Positions 17,287 to 26,501 of a stretch of 53,259 nt of DNA are shown here, in pieces. The stretch spans positions 1 to 53,259 of the forward strand of contig CAOKRG010000012.1 in the NCBI GenBank assembly GCA_948471095.1, in the 5' to 3' direction. A program made the position numbers and the translations under genes. The DNA is from an uncultured Oscillospiraceae bacterium (lineage in GTDB: Bacteria > Bacillota > Clostridia > Oscillospirales > Acutalibacteraceae). Under the pieces are notes generated by a model that saw only the letters and a list, made by a program, of their open reading frames with translations, was not told the origin of the DNA and did not search any database. Every line of letters begins with the position of its first letter. Positions within the stretch are counted from its first letter, which is position 1.

Positions 17287-17790
17287 TGGCCTCCGGCGGC
17301 TTAGGGGCTCTGGGTCTCGCCTGTCGGCTCGGTCGGTTCGTAGCATGTCTGCCACTGGCAGACGCTCACCCCCTAAGAACCCCGCCACCTTTGAAAAGGT
17401 GGACGAAACTTTAAATGTTACGTTTTGGGGGGGGGCCGCTCTATTAGACCGCGCGGTTTTGAGGATGCCTAACTGCGCTGACAAAGGGGAATGGGTTGGG
17501 CAGCGGACCAAAAAAATTCCCCCCTTTTTTGAAAATAGAGGAGGCGGCTTGGCGAAGACAGCGTGCCGCCCCCCGCCCCAAACCGAGCGCACCTAGCGGT
17601 GGGCACACGCGCGTGCTGGCGCTGAGTTACTGGCAAGCGGAGCCGCCCGCGAAATGTGCAAGCCCTAAACCGAGCGCTCAGCTTACTCCCCCCGCCCCCG
17701 TAAAACGTGTAAAAGTTCTTGAAGATTCTGCGACTTCATTTTCAATGAAGTCGGAAACTTTCTTTCAAGAAGTTCCTTAAGCCGCCGGAG
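17287..17790. repeat. Mosaic repeat block between potB and potC
   Basis: No gene is seen in this 530-bp gap. The first part (17288-17413) is the reverse complement of the central portion of the 14891 element, and nearly identical to 41169-41287, with the palindromes GTCTGCCA-C-TGGCAGAC and CCACCTTTGAAAAGGTGG. The second part (about 17575-17715) is the reverse complement of 37203-37345. It ends with GACTTCATT...AATGAAGTC and a GCCGCCGGAGGCC motif also seen in the other copies. It separates the two permease genes. Confidence 0.7.
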
Positions 17791-17816
17791 GCCACCGCAG
17801 AAAGGAGCCTGGAAAG

Positions 17817-18599
17817 ATGAAAAACCGCACGAAGCTGCCTCTGGTTTACTTGGGGGTGGTGCTGGCGTTGATGTATGTGCCCATCCTAATTGTCATTGTC
17901 TATTCCTTCAATGAAAGCAAGATCAGCTCCGTGTGGGGGGGCTTTTCCTTGCAGTGGTATGTCCGGCTGTTCCGGGACGAGGCCATGTTCGAGGCCCTGC
18001 GCAACACCTTGGTGCTGGGCGGCGTCAGCTGCGCCGCTGCGGGCGTAGTGGGCACGCTGGGGGCTTTTGGTATGACCAAGGTCCGCCTGCGGGCCAACGG
18101 CCCGGTGGAATATCTCTCCACCTTGCCCATGATGGTGCCGGAGATCATTTTGGGCATGGTATTTATGGCCTTTTTCTCCCTCATCGGCCTGCCCTTTGGC
18201 ATGGGGACCTTGGTGCTGGCCCACACCGCCTTCTGCATACCCTATGTGTTCATGCTGGTCAAGGCCCGCCTGGCGGGCATGGACCCCAGCTTGGCGGAAG
18301 CGGCCCAGGATCTGGGGGCTTCCCCGGCCCGGGTGTTCTTCGATGTGACCTTCCCCCTCATCGCCCCGGCCGTTGCCTCGGGGATGCTGCTGGCCTTTGC
18401 CATGAGCATTGACGATGTGATCATCAGCATCTTCGTCACCGGCGTGGACGTGAACACCCTGCCCATCAAAATATACACCCAGCTGAAAACCGGGGTCACC
18501 CCCGAGGTAAACGCCCTGTGCACGCTGATGTTTTTGGCCACCCTGGCGGTGTGCCTGCTGGCGGCGTTCCTGGCCCGGGACCGGAAGACGGATGGCTGA
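17817..18599 (+). CDS. potC: Polyamine ABC transporter permease PotC
   Basis: A 260-residue permease with about six membrane helices, the second half of the PotBC channel. It begins MKNRTKLPLVYLGVVLALMY after an AAAGGAGCC ribosome binding site. The ATPase-coupling loop is EAAQDLGASPARVFFDVTFP (residues about 160-180). Conserved PotC features include SFNESK near the first periplasmic loop and SIDDVIISIFVTG near residues 200-212. Between it and potD lies another repeat (18628-18793). Confidence 0.94.
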   Translation: MKNRTKLPLVYLGVVLALMYVPILIVIVYSFNESKISSVWGGFSLQWYVRLFRDEAMFEALRNTLVLGGVSCAAAGVVGTLGAFGMTKVRLRANGPVEYLSTLPMMVPEIILGMVFMAFFSLIGLPFGMGTLVLAHTAFCIPYVFMLVKARLAGMDPSLAEAAQDLGASPARVFFDVTFPLIAPAVASGMLLAFAMSIDDVIISIFVTGVDVNTLPIKIYTQLKTGVTPEVNALCTLMFLATLAVCLLAAFLARDRKTDG

Positions 18600-18620
18600 G
18601 AGCCCGCGCCGATTTAATCG

Positions 18621-18800
18621 AATTTGTTATTAGAGCGCTTGCAAAATTGTTTTTTTGAGTATTAGAAGGCCTCCGGCAGCCAGGGTTTCGCCCTGGACTG
18701 GACCAAACTTTTTGAAAAAAGTTTGGATCAAAAACTTTTACTGTTGCGCTTAGGGAGCTTTCTCCATATAAAACACGCGGGTGGGCACTTCCCAATTTGT
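18621..18800. mobile_element. Repeat element with 7-bp flanking direct repeats
   Basis: AATTTGT occurs at 18621-18627 and 18794-18800, immediately flanking a repeat unit at 18628-18793. The right end (ACGCGGGTGGGCACTTCCC) matches the family terminus, while the left terminus looks degraded. Inside are CCAGGG/CCCTGG and the long palindrome CCAAACTTTT...AAAAGTTTGG, followed by the conserved AAAACTTTTACTGTTGCGCT segment. It lies between potC and potD. Confidence 0.6.
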
Positions 18801-18852
18801 CTGACGTTCGGCTATTTCGCAAGAAATCTATTCTTGAAAGGACGGTTGTTCC

Positions 18853-19905
18853 ATGAAAAAGATTCTCTCTCTGCTTTTAGCGCTGCTGCTGGCGCTCTCC
18901 CTGGCCTCCTGCGGCTCCGCCCCCGCCAAAGGGGAGCTGGTCCTCTTTACCTGGGAGGCCATGTTCCCCCAGGAGGTGCTGGACGGCTTTACCGAGGAGA
19001 CCGGCATTGCCGTGAATTACGCCAACTTCGACTATGACGAGACCATGCTGGCCAAGCTGGAGGCCGCGGAGGGCGGCGATTACGACGTGGTGATTGCCGA
19101 CGACTATATCATCGAGATGGTGATTGCGGAGGGCCTGGCCCAGAAGCTGGACACGGCCAAGCTGGAGCATTACGGCTCCATCAACCCCGCCTATCAGGGC
19201 CAGTTTTTCGACCCGGACGACCAGTACACCGTGCCCTATGGGGCCGGGGTGCAGACCATCGTATACGACCCGAACGCGGTGGGCATGGAGATCACCGGCT
19301 ACGCGGACCTGTGGGACCCCAGCCTGAAGGACAGCGTGGGGATCATCGACAGCGGCCGGGTCATCAACGGCATGGCCTTAAAGGTGCTGGGGGAGAGCTA
19401 CAACACCGGGGACCTGGAGGCCATCCGCCGGGCCGGAGAAAAGCTGGGGGAGCTGGCCCCCAACATCCGGCTGATTAAGGACGACAACCTGCAGGACGAC
19501 CTGCTCTCTGGGGAGATCGGCGCGGCGGTGATGTATACCAGCCAGGTGACCATGGCCCTGCTGGCCAACCCGGAGCTGAAGGTGGTCTATCCCAAGGAGG
19601 GCGTGGGGTTTGGGGTGATGGCCAATTTCATTCCCGTCAACGCCCCCCACCCGGAGGCGGCCTACCAGTTTATCGACTACATCCTGCGGCCGGAGGTTTC
19701 CGCCCAGTGCTACGAATTTTTAGGCTATTACTGCACCAACAAGGACGCGGACGCTTTGATCGCGGAGGAGATGCGCGGCTACCTGACCATGCCGGAGAGC
19801 TTCGCGGACGACCCCGGCCGGGAAATGATCGGCAACATCCCGGCGGAGGCGCTGGAGGAGCATGAAAAGGTCTGGACCCGGTTTAAGTCCGCCTGCGGCG
19901 CGTAA
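18853..19905 (+). CDS. potD: Polyamine-binding lipoprotein PotD
   Basis: A 350-residue substrate-binding lipoprotein of the pot system. The N-terminus MKKILSLLLALLLALSLASC is a lipoprotein signal peptide with the lipobox LASC, so Cys20 should be lipidated. The mature part begins GSAPAKGELVLFTWEAMFPQ, the typical start of the PotD/PotF fold, and carries TVPYGAGVQTIVYDPNAVGM, similar to family hinge regions. AAAGGACGG precedes the ATG. It completes the potABCD set. Confidence 0.95.
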   Translation: MKKILSLLLALLLALSLASCGSAPAKGELVLFTWEAMFPQEVLDGFTEETGIAVNYANFDYDETMLAKLEAAEGGDYDVVIADDYIIEMVIAEGLAQKLDTAKLEHYGSINPAYQGQFFDPDDQYTVPYGAGVQTIVYDPNAVGMEITGYADLWDPSLKDSVGIIDSGRVINGMALKVLGESYNTGDLEAIRRAGEKLGELAPNIRLIKDDNLQDDLLSGEIGAAVMYTSQVTMALLANPELKVVYPKEGVGFGVMANFIPVNAPHPEAAYQFIDYILRPEVSAQCYEFLGYYCTNKDADALIAEEMRGYLTMPESFADDPGREMIGNIPAEALEEHEKVWTRFKSACGA

Positions 19906-19962
19906 GGGAGGGGCACGCGGGTTATCAAGAAGAAAGCCTGCTAAGCATAACGGCAAAAGTTT

Positions 19963-20024
19963 TATCGAGTCGGCAGGCGAGCCCCCGCTCCGCATTACCC
20001 TTCAAAAACAACTCCCGCTTTGGA
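19963..20024. repeat. Fragment of the intergenic repeat family
   Basis: The 320-bp gap between potD and spoVT contains no gene. A 60-bp stretch here, starting GAGTCGGCAGGCGAGC and running to CTTTGGA, matches the right end of the element at 14891-15239 (near 15177-15234) with scattered substitutions. No intact second terminus or flanking duplication was seen, so it appears to be a remnant. The remaining sequence up to 20226 shows no recognisable feature. Confidence 0.5.
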
Positions 20025-20226
20025 AGCTTTTGGGCGCGGCCGTATGAAAGGGGCGGGCGCGGATTTTCGCAAAATCTTCCCATCCAGAAAAAAGAATAAC
20101 CCCCAAATCCGCGCAAATACTACCCCTGTAAAAGCCAGCGCGGAGGACCGCCTGGAATGGGAGGCGGCGGGAAGCGCGGCTTCATCTTCCCCGTTGGCCG
20201 TATTTTGTGTGAAAGGGAGCTGTTTT

Positions 20227-20766
20227 ATGAAAGCGACTGGAATAGTACGCCGGATCGACGACCTGGGCCGGGTGGTCATCCCCAAGGAGATCCGCCGGAC
20301 TTTGAAGATTCGGGAGGGAATGCCCATGGAAATTTTTACCGACGTTTCCGGAGGGGTCATTTTAAAGAAGTATTCTCCCGTGGGGGAGATGCCCCAGCTG
20401 GCCCAAGCCTATGCCGAGGCCCTGGTGAACCTGACGGGCCTGGCCTCCGCTGTGTGCGACACGGAGCAGGTCATCGCGGTGGCCGGGCCCGTAAAGCGGG
20501 ACCTGCTGCATAAGCCCATCTCCCCGCAGATGGACGAGCTGGTCCAGGGCCGCAGGAGCTTTGTGACCAATGGGGAGAACACGGTGCTGGCGGCCCACAA
20601 CATGCCCGCGGCGGCGGTGGCGGTGTTTCCCGTGGTGTCCTCCGGGGACTCCATGGGCGCGGTGATGCTGCTCAAGGGCGAAAAGGCTCCGCCCCGGGCC
20701 ACCAGCGAGACGGTGGAGAACGCCAAAGCGGCGGCCATGTTCCTCTCCCGCCAGCTGGAGGCTTGA
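20227..20766 (+). CDS. spoVT: Stage V sporulation protein T (AbrB-type regulator)
   Basis: A 179-residue transcription factor. Residues 1-50 are an AbrB/SpoVT swapped-hairpin DNA-binding domain (MKATGIVRRIDDLGRVVIPK, EIRRTLKIREGMPMEIF); residues about 55-179 are the GAF-like domain of SpoVT. In Bacillus subtilis it acts in the forespore under sigma G. The ATG at 20227 follows AAAGGGAG; a longer frame upstream has no family match. The gene is monocistronic by context. It supports a spore-forming host. Confidence 0.93.
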   Translation: MKATGIVRRIDDLGRVVIPKEIRRTLKIREGMPMEIFTDVSGGVILKKYSPVGEMPQLAQAYAEALVNLTGLASAVCDTEQVIAVAGPVKRDLLHKPISPQMDELVQGRRSFVTNGENTVLAAHNMPAAAVAVFPVVSSGDSMGAVMLLKGEKAPPRATSETVENAKAAAMFLSRQLEA

Positions 20767-20794
20767 AACCCCCTGGAGAAATTGCGAAAAAGCC

Positions 20795-20823
20795 TTGATT
20801 TTTCGAAAATGCGGTGCTATAAT
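20795..20823 (+). promoter_or_regulatory. Promoter of the rimP-nusA-infB operon
   Basis: TTGATT (20795-20800), a 17-bp spacer and TATAAT (20818-20823). The start region TTGATTTTTCGA and the end of the spacer TGC are shared with the promoter at 32376. Transcription would begin near 20830, about 400 bp before rimP, so the operon has a long leader. Confidence 0.75.
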
Positions 20824-20847
20824 AAATAACAGAAATAGGCTGATGAT

Positions 20848-20873
20848 GAAAGAGTGGGGCGACCCGCTCTTTC
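20848..20873 (+). promoter_or_regulatory. Stem-loop at the start of the rimP leader
   Basis: GAAAGAG pairs with CTCTTTC, continued by GGG/CCC around a GCGA loop. It lies about 20 nt after the predicted transcription start and is followed by CGTTTGT, a weak T-run. A transcript-end or stability role is possible. Confidence 0.5.
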
Positions 20874-20954
20874 CGTTTGTAAGAGCCTGTGTTCATCCAT
20901 CGGCGGAGATGCCGGATGGGCGAGGGGGTTTGTGGACCAGCAGGGCAAAGAATT

Positions 20955-21108
20955 GGGATGTGCCCAAAGTGAAGACGAGAACAAAAGTCCCAGAGCGCAA
21001 CAGTAAAAGTTTCGTCCACCTTTTCAAAGGTGGTAGGGTTCTTAGGGACAAAGTCCCTAAGCCGCCGGAGGCCATCATATCGTCAAAAAATTCCTCTTGG
21101 ACACTCTC
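20955..21108. repeat. TIR-bounded repeat in the rimP leader
   Basis: The left end GGGATGTGCCCAAAG and right end (reverse complement) GAGAGTGTCCAAGAG resemble the terminal inverted repeats of the 14891 element. Inside are CCACCTTTTCAAAGGTGG, AGGGAC/GTCCCT and GCCGCCGGAGGCC. No flanking direct repeat was found. The element would be part of the leader RNA of the rimP operon. Confidence 0.55.
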
Positions 21109-21146
21109 GGAACGTGCAGGAATGCTGGCGCATTGCAAGATTTTTT

Positions 21147-21185
21147 AACGCCGCTGGGCCGCAAAAGGCCCGGGCATACGGCGTT
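21147..21185 (+). promoter_or_regulatory. Stem-loop before rimP
   Basis: AACGCCG (21147-21153) pairs with CGGCGTT (21179-21185), enclosing an inner GGGCC/GGCCC hairpin. It ends about 25 bp before the rimP ribosome binding site and lacks a T-run. A role in translation or processing of the operon mRNA is a guess from position. Confidence 0.4.
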
Positions 21186-21226
21186 CATCGCCTGTGAATA
21201 CAGGCTCTAAGGAGGGCGGTAACAAA

Positions 21227-21709
21227 ATGAGCGCGGAAAGCAAGACCGGCGTGGCCGGAAAGGTATCGCTCCTGGCAGGGCCCCTGGCCCAGGAGCTGGG
21301 GCTGAGCCTGTGGGACGTGCAGTATCAAAAAGAGGGCGCGGAGTGGATTCTGCGGGTCTACATTGACAAGGAGGGCGGCGTGGGCATCGACGACTGCGTG
21401 GCCATGTCCCACGCCCTGGACCCGGTGCTGGACCGGGAGGACCCGGTGCCCCAGGAGTACGTGCTGGAGGTCTCCTCCCCCGGCCTAAACCGAAAGCTGA
21501 CCCGTCCCCAGCATTTTGAGGCCTACCGGGAGCGCCTGGTCCGGGCCCGGCTCATCCGCCCCCTGGAGGACGGGACCCGGGAGCTGGACGGGGTGCTGCT
21601 GGAGGCCGACGAGGACCGGCTGGAGCTGCTGGTGGAGGAAGAGACCAGCGTCACACTGGAAAAGAAGGAGCTGGCCTGGGTCCGCGCACTGGACGAGGCC
21701 GATTGGTAA
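21227..21709 (+). CDS. rimP: Ribosome maturation factor RimP
   Basis: A 160-residue RimP, needed for late 30S assembly. The N-terminal domain holds LGLSLWDVQYQKEGAEWILR and VYIDKEGGVGIDDCVAMSHA, followed by the family motif YVLEVSSPGLNRKLTRPQHF; the C-terminal SH3-like domain follows. The start at 21227 has GGAGGG 10 bp upstream; a GTG at 21194 in frame lies before this site and is less likely. It opens the nusA operon. Confidence 0.96.
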   Translation: MSAESKTGVAGKVSLLAGPLAQELGLSLWDVQYQKEGAEWILRVYIDKEGGVGIDDCVAMSHALDPVLDREDPVPQEYVLEVSSPGLNRKLTRPQHFEAYRERLVRARLIRPLEDGTRELDGVLLEADEDRLELLVEEETSVTLEKKELAWVRALDEADW

Positions 21710-21718
21710 GGAGCGGCT

Positions 21719-22153
21719 ATGGAGTATGAGATCCGGCGGGAGCGGCTTTCCCCAGAGGAGTACGTGGCGTTTTTAAAGCGGACGGACTTGGGTTCGCAAT
21801 ACCCCAAGGAGCGCTTTGAGGAACGTGTGGCAAAGCTGGTGGAGAGCGTGCCCGTCTCCCTGGCCGCCAGAGACGCAAAAGGAGAGCTGCTGGGGGTGTG
21901 CTTCGGCATTACAGACTTTGCCTACTGGCTCTTCATCACGGACCTGGGCGTGGCCCGGACCCATACCGGCCAAGGCATCGGCCGGGCGCTGATGGACCGG
22001 GCTTTGGAAGCGGCGGGCGGGGAGGAGAATATCGTCATGTACACCTGCCCCAATGAAAGGGCCGTGGGCTTTTATGAAAAGATAGGGATGAAAAGGACAG
22101 ACGGCGTCATGGTCTACGACCATGTGGAGTGGACGGATTTCACGGTGGAATAA
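21719..22153 (+). CDS. GNAT-family N-acetyltransferase
   Basis: A 144-residue acetyltransferase. The acetyl-CoA-binding motif is ARTHTGQGIGRALMDRALEA (residues about 80-100), with the flanking strand FITDLGV and the C-terminal NERAVGFYEKIGMKRT. The substrate cannot be told. It stands between rimP and nusA, which are normally adjacent, only 9 bp from rimP and 48 bp from nusA, so it is co-transcribed with the core operon. It may be a later insertion. Confidence 0.88.
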   Translation: MEYEIRRERLSPEEYVAFLKRTDLGSQYPKERFEERVAKLVESVPVSLAARDAKGELLGVCFGITDFAYWLFITDLGVARTHTGQGIGRALMDRALEAAGGEENIVMYTCPNERAVGFYEKIGMKRTDGVMVYDHVEWTDFTVE

Positions 22154-22201
22154 ACGGAGCCGCGGGAAGCGGAATTTTATGAGAAGGAGCGGTTACAAAA
22201 A

Positions 22202-23287
22202 ATGGTACGCAAGAAGAAAAAGGAACCCGAGCAGCAGGGAAACGAAGAGCTGTTTTTGGCCCTGGCCCTTTTGGAAAAGGAGAAGGGCATTCCGGTGGAC
22301 TTTATGCTGGATAAGATTAAGAAGGCCATTGCCACGGCCTGCAAGAACAACTACGGCAACGAGGAAGTGGAGATCGAGGTGGACCCGGAAAAGGGGAAGT
22401 TCGAGGTCTTTTTGCAAAAGCAGGTGGTAGAAGAGGTGGAGGCCCCCGAGAGGGAAATTCTGCTGGACGCGGCCCGGGAGATCTCCCCCATGGCGGAGGT
22501 GGGCGGCACGGTGGGCATTAAGCTGGACACCAAGCAGTTCGGCCGGGTGGCGGCCCAGACCGCCCGGAACATCATCCGCCAGGGCATCCGGGACAGCGAG
22601 CGGGGCCAGATGATGCAGGAGTTCCAGAGCAAGCACCAGGAGCTGGTCAGCGGCCTGGTGGAGCGGGTGGACCCCCGCACCGGGGCTTTGTCCCTGCGCA
22701 TTGGCAAGGCAGAGGCCGTGCTGCCCAAAAACGAGCAGATCGGCGGGGAGAACGTGAAGGAGGGCGACTACATAAAGGTCTATGTAGTCGATGTGCGGGA
22801 GACCGAAAAGGGCCCCAAGGCCATTATCTCCCGGACCCACCCGGACCTGGTGAAGCGCATGTTCGAGACCGAGGTGCCGGAGATTTACGACGGCACGGTG
22901 GAGATCAAGGCCGTGTCCCGGGAGGCGGGCTCCCGCACCAAGCTGGCGGTGCTGAGCCACAACCCGGACGTGGACGCGGTGGGCGCCTGCATCGGGGCCC
23001 GGGGCGCCCGGGTCAACGAGATCGTGGAGGAGCTGGGCGGCGAGAAGATCGACATTGTGGAATACAGCGAGGACCCCCAGAAGTTCATCGCCGCGGCCCT
23101 GTCCCCTGCCACGGTGCTCTCGGTGGAGGCGGCCGAGGACGGCAGCCGGGCCTGCAAGGTCACCGTGCCGGACAGCCAGCTCTCCCTGGCCATTGGCAAC
23201 AAGGGCCAGAACGCCCGGCTGGCCGCGCGGCTCACCGGGTGGAAGATCGACATCAAGCCGGAAAGCGGCTTTTACGGAGAAGAATGA
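22202..23287 (+). CDS. nusA: Transcription elongation/termination factor NusA
   Basis: A 361-residue NusA. The N-terminal polymerase-binding domain is followed by an S1 domain (about 130-200), KH1 and KH2. Conserved blocks are ARNIIRQGIRDSERGQMM, GPKAIISRTHPDLVKRMFET, VGACIGARGARVNEIVEELG and LAIGNKGQNARLAARLTGWK. The C-terminal acidic repeats of enterobacterial NusA are absent, as is normal in Firmicutes. GAGAAGGAGCGG upstream of the ATG is its ribosome binding site. Confidence 0.97.
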   Translation: MVRKKKKEPEQQGNEELFLALALLEKEKGIPVDFMLDKIKKAIATACKNNYGNEEVEIEVDPEKGKFEVFLQKQVVEEVEAPEREILLDAAREISPMAEVGGTVGIKLDTKQFGRVAAQTARNIIRQGIRDSERGQMMQEFQSKHQELVSGLVERVDPRTGALSLRIGKAEAVLPKNEQIGGENVKEGDYIKVYVVDVRETEKGPKAIISRTHPDLVKRMFETEVPEIYDGTVEIKAVSREAGSRTKLAVLSHNPDVDAVGACIGARGARVNEIVEELGGEKIDIVEYSEDPQKFIAAALSPATVLSVEAAEDGSRACKVTVPDSQLSLAIGNKGQNARLAARLTGWKIDIKPESGFYGEE

Positions 23288-23322
23288 CCGGAATATCCCC
23301 ATGAAAGGGAAGTGATGCGGGA

Positions 23323-23619
23323 ATGCGCCAGAGGAAGATACCCATGCGGATGTGCACCGGCTGCGGGGAGATGAAGCCCAAGCGGGAGCTGGTGCGGGTG
23401 GTGAAGGCCCCACAGAGGCCGGAGTCCGGCGAGGAGGCCCCGCCGGAGATCAGCCTGGACCCCACCGGGAAAAAGCCCGGCCGGGGGGCCTACCTGTGCC
23501 GGGACCCGGAGTGCCTGAAAAAGGCCCGGAAGGCCCGGCGGCTGGAAAAGGCGTTCTCCTGCCGGATTCCGGAGGAGGTCTATGACAAGCTGGAGGGGGA
23601 ATTGGCCCAAGATGAATAA
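23323..23619 (+). CDS. rnpM: RNase P modulator RnpM (YlxR family)
   Basis: A 98-residue YlxR protein. The signature [20 protein letters not shown] is at the N-terminus and [20 protein letters not shown] follows. The family was recently named RnpM after its effect on RNase P. An insert of about 15 residues, rich in Pro and Glu, lies between the two conserved blocks. It overlaps the following L7Ae-type gene by 8 bp, as in other Firmicutes nusA operons. Confidence 0.93.
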   Translation: MRQRKIPMRMCTGCGEMKPKRELVRVVKAPQRPESGEEAPPEISLDPTGKKPGRGAYLCRDPECLKKARKARRLEKAFSCRIPEEVYDKLEGELAQDE

Positions 23620-23941
23620 ACTGCTTTCCCTCTTGGGGCTGGCCCGCCGGGCGGGCCGGCTGGAGGCCGGGTTCGACGCCTGCCGGGCGGCGGCCCGGGA
23701 GGGCCGGTCCGCGCTGCTGCTGGCGGCGGCGGACGTCTCCCCCAAGACCTATAAAAACCTACAGTATGAAGCGGAGCGCGCGGGCGTTCCGGCGGCGCGG
23801 ACGCGGGCCGGAATGCTGGAGCTGGGCCGGGCCTGCGGCGTGCGGGCCGGGGTGGTCTCGGTGAACGACAAGGGCTTTGCCCTGGCGCTGCAAAAGGAAA
23901 TGGAACGCACGGAGCGAATGAAGGAGGATGCAGCCATATGA
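23612..23941 (+). CDS. L7Ae-family ribosomal protein (YlxQ)
   Basis: A 109-residue kink-turn RNA-binding protein of the L7Ae/L30e family, called YlxQ or RplGB in Bacillus. It starts [20 protein letters not shown] within the end of rnpM, has the core [20 protein letters not shown], and ends before infB, overlapping it by 4 bp. Family members bind kink-turn RNA and may act in translation. Position and motif make the assignment secure. Confidence 0.92.
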   Translation: MNKLLSLLGLARRAGRLEAGFDACRAAAREGRSALLLAAADVSPKTYKNLQYEAERAGVPAARTRAGMLELGRACGVRAGVVSVNDKGFALALQKEMERTERMKEDAAI

Positions 23942-26331
23942 TGATAAAATACCGCGTACGGGAAGTGGCCAAGGACCTGGAGATCCCCAACAAGGAGGTA
24001 ATCGACACCCTGGCGAAGTATTTTCCGGAGCCGAAAAAATATATGACGGCCCTGGAAGAAAAGGAGCTGGACCTGGTGCTGGAGGAGTTTACCCAGCGGC
24101 GGAGCGTGGAGAGCCTTGACGCGTACTTTGCCGCACGGGAGAAAAAGCCCGAGCCGGAGCCCCAGGCCCAGCCCGCCCCCCAGACGGGGGAGCCCAAAGC
24201 CGCCGGTAAAAAGCCCCGGACGGAGGGCAGGAAGGAGAAGGCCCCCCAGAAGCCGGCCCAGGGCGGCAGGCCCGGCCAGGACAAGGCCGGAGCCAAGCCC
24301 CAGCAGCCCGCCCAGGCGGCGGCTTCCGCCCAAGAGGTGAAGGAGCCAAAGGCCCCCACCCGCCGGGTGGTGGATACCCGCACCTCCAACGTGAACATTG
24401 ACAAATACAGCGAGAAATACGACCGGCTGGCGGACCAGAAGGTGGGAGCCCGCACGGACAACGTGGTCACCAAGCAGAAATTCCCGGGCCGGGGCCAGCA
24501 GAGGCGGGGCCAGCAGCGCCGGGGCAGGCGGGAGACCGAGGCCGAGCGCCTGCGCCGCATCGCCCAGGAGCGCAAGGCCAAACACATCACCATCGAGGTG
24601 CCGGAGGAGATCAGCGTGGGGGACTTCGCCCTGCGGCTGAAGGTCTCCGCCCCGGAGGTCATCAAAAAGCTCATGGGCCTGGGCGTGTTCGCGGCCATCA
24701 ACGACATGATCGACTTTGACACCGCCGTGCTCATCGCCGACGAGTTCCACGCCAAGGTGGAAAAGGAAGTGGTGGTCACCATCGAGGAGCGGATCATCGA
24801 CGACAGCGAGGACGACGAGGCCAACCTGGTGGGCCGGGCCCCCGTGGTGGTGGTCATGGGCCACGTGGACCACGGCAAGACCTCCATCCTGGACGTGATC
24901 CGCCACTCCAACGTGACCGAGGGCGAGGCCGGCGGCATCACCCAGCACATCGGCGCCTACCGGGTGAAGGTGGGCGGCCGGGACGTGACCTTCCTGGACA
25001 CCCCCGGCCACGCGGCCTTTACCACCATGCGGGCCCGGGGCGCGCAGGTGACGGACATCGCCGTGCTGGTGGTGGCCGCGGACGACGGCATCATGCCCCA
25101 GACGGTGGAGGCCATCAACCACGCCAAGGCGGCGGGGGTCTCCATCATCGTGGCCATCAACAAGATGGATAAGGTGGGCGCGAACCCGGACCGGGTGCTG
25201 CAGCAGCTGACCGAATATGAGCTGGTGCCCGAGGACTGGGGCGGCGACACCCCCTGCATCCCGGTTTCCGCCCACACCAAGCAGGGCATCAACGACCTGC
25301 TGGAGATGATCATCCTTACCGCCGACATGATGGAGCTCAAGGCCAACCCGGACCGGGCCGCCAAGGGCACGGTGATCGAGGCGCGGCTGGATAAGGGCAT
25401 GGGCCCCATCGCCACGGTGCTGGTGCAGAACGGCACCTTGAAGGCCGGGGACATCATCGTGGCCGGCGCCACGGTGGGCCGAGTGCGCTCCATGATGGAC
25501 GACAAGGGCCGCCGGGTGCAGGAGGCCGGACCCTCTGTGCCGGTGGAGATTACGGGCTTGGGCGACGTGCCGGTGGGCGGCGACATCTTCAACGCCGTGT
25601 CCGACGAGCGCTTGGCCCGGGAGCTGGTGGAGCAGCGCCTGACGGAGCAGAAGGAGGAGGCCTTCCGGGCTCAGACCAAGGTCACCCTTGACAACCTGTT
25701 TGAGCAGATGAAGGAAGGGGACATGAAGGAGCTGAAAATCATCGTCAAGGCGGACGTGCAGGGCTCGGTGGAGGCGGTGCGCCAGTCCTTGGAGAAGCTT
25801 TCCAACGAAGAGGTGCGGGTGCACATCATCCACGGGGCCGTGGGCGCGGTGAACGAGAGCGACGTGATGCTGGCCAACGCCTCCAACGCCATCATTGTGG
25901 GCTTCAACGTGCGGCCGGACGCGGTGGCCGAGGAGAGCGCCAAGCGGGACGGGGTGGATATGCGGCTGTACCGCATTATCTACGACTGCATCGAGGAGAT
26001 TGAGAGCGCCATGAAGGGCATGCTGGCCCCCAAGTTCCGGGAGGTGGCCCTGGGCCGGGCCGAGTGCCGGGAGACCTACAAGATCAGCAATGTGGGCGTC
26101 GTCATCGGCGGCCATGTGACCAGCGGCAAAATTACCCGCAGCGCCCAGGTGCGGGTGGTGCGGGACGGCATCATCGTGGCGGACGACAAGATCGCCTCCC
26201 TGCGGCGCTTTAAGGACGACGTGAAGGAAGTGGCCGACGGCTACGACTGCGGCATCACCCTGGAGAAATTCTCCGACATTAAGCAGGGCGATATTCTCGA
26301 GGCCTATGAGATGGAGGAGTATCGGGATTGA
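23938..26331 (+). CDS. infB: Translation initiation factor IF-2
   Basis: A 797-residue GTPase that places initiator tRNA on the ribosome. An N-terminal IF2 domain (residues 1-50) is followed by a Pro/Lys/Ala-rich linker and a basic RGQQRRGRR stretch, then a second IF2 N-domain. The G-domain motifs are GHVDHGKTS (about residue 308), DTPGHAAF and NKMDK. Domains II, III and C2 (about 490-797) are complete. Two ATGs stand in tandem at 23938; either may be used. AAGGAGGATG lies upstream. Confidence 0.97.
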   Translation: MMIKYRVREVAKDLEIPNKEVIDTLAKYFPEPKKYMTALEEKELDLVLEEFTQRRSVESLDAYFAAREKKPEPEPQAQPAPQTGEPKAAGKKPRTEGRKEKAPQKPAQGGRPGQDKAGAKPQQPAQAAASAQEVKEPKAPTRRVVDTRTSNVNIDKYSEKYDRLADQKVGARTDNVVTKQKFPGRGQQRRGQQRRGRRETEAERLRRIAQERKAKHITIEVPEEISVGDFALRLKVSAPEVIKKLMGLGVFAAINDMIDFDTAVLIADEFHAKVEKEVVVTIEERIIDDSEDDEANLVGRAPVVVVMGHVDHGKTSILDVIRHSNVTEGEAGGITQHIGAYRVKVGGRDVTFLDTPGHAAFTTMRARGAQVTDIAVLVVAADDGIMPQTVEAINHAKAAGVSIIVAINKMDKVGANPDRVLQQLTEYELVPEDWGGDTPCIPVSAHTKQGINDLLEMIILTADMMELKANPDRAAKGTVIEARLDKGMGPIATVLVQNGTLKAGDIIVAGATVGRVRSMMDDKGRRVQEAGPSVPVEITGLGDVPVGGDIFNAVSDERLARELVEQRLTEQKEEAFRAQTKVTLDNLFEQMKEGDMKELKIIVKADVQGSVEAVRQSLEKLSNEEVRVHIIHGAVGAVNESDVMLANASNAIIVGFNVRPDAVAEESAKRDGVDMRLYRIIYDCIEEIESAMKGMLAPKFREVALGRAECRETYKISNVGVVIGGHVTSGKITRSAQVRVVRDGIIVADDKIASLRRFKDDVKEVADGYDCGITLEKFSDIKQGDILEAYEMEEYRD

Positions 26332-26486
26332 TCATCTGGCGCCTGATAAAGAAAATTGTGTTGATGTGGGACCCTGACTTTACAAAGGTCACGTTATTTG
26401 AGCGAATATCACTCTGGAAAGCGCAACGGGCATATGCCCGGGGCGAATACTATACGGATGCGGACATCAACTGGGGAGACGACTGA
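26328..26486 (+). CDS. Small antitoxin-like protein between infB and rbfA
   Basis: A 52-residue open frame starting TTG (shared with the infB stop, TTGA) and beginning [20 protein letters not shown]. The segment [20 protein letters not shown] and the end [12 protein letters not shown] resemble the C-terminal part of small RelB-type antitoxins of clostridia, which often end with an EEIDWD-like tail. No toxin gene is next to it. It could be a remnant or a functional small protein coupled to infB. The family link is from memory of motif style and needs a profile search. Confidence 0.5.
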   Translation: MIIWRLIKKIVLMWDPDFTKVTLFERISLWKAQRAYARGEYYTDADINWGDD

Positions 26487-26501
26487 AAAGGAGGCACAGC
26501 C

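Noticed and set aside
23749-26115. A 788-residue minus-strand frame opposite infB
   Set aside because: It mirrors infB, lacks any recognisable domain and spans the well-supported IF-2 coding region.
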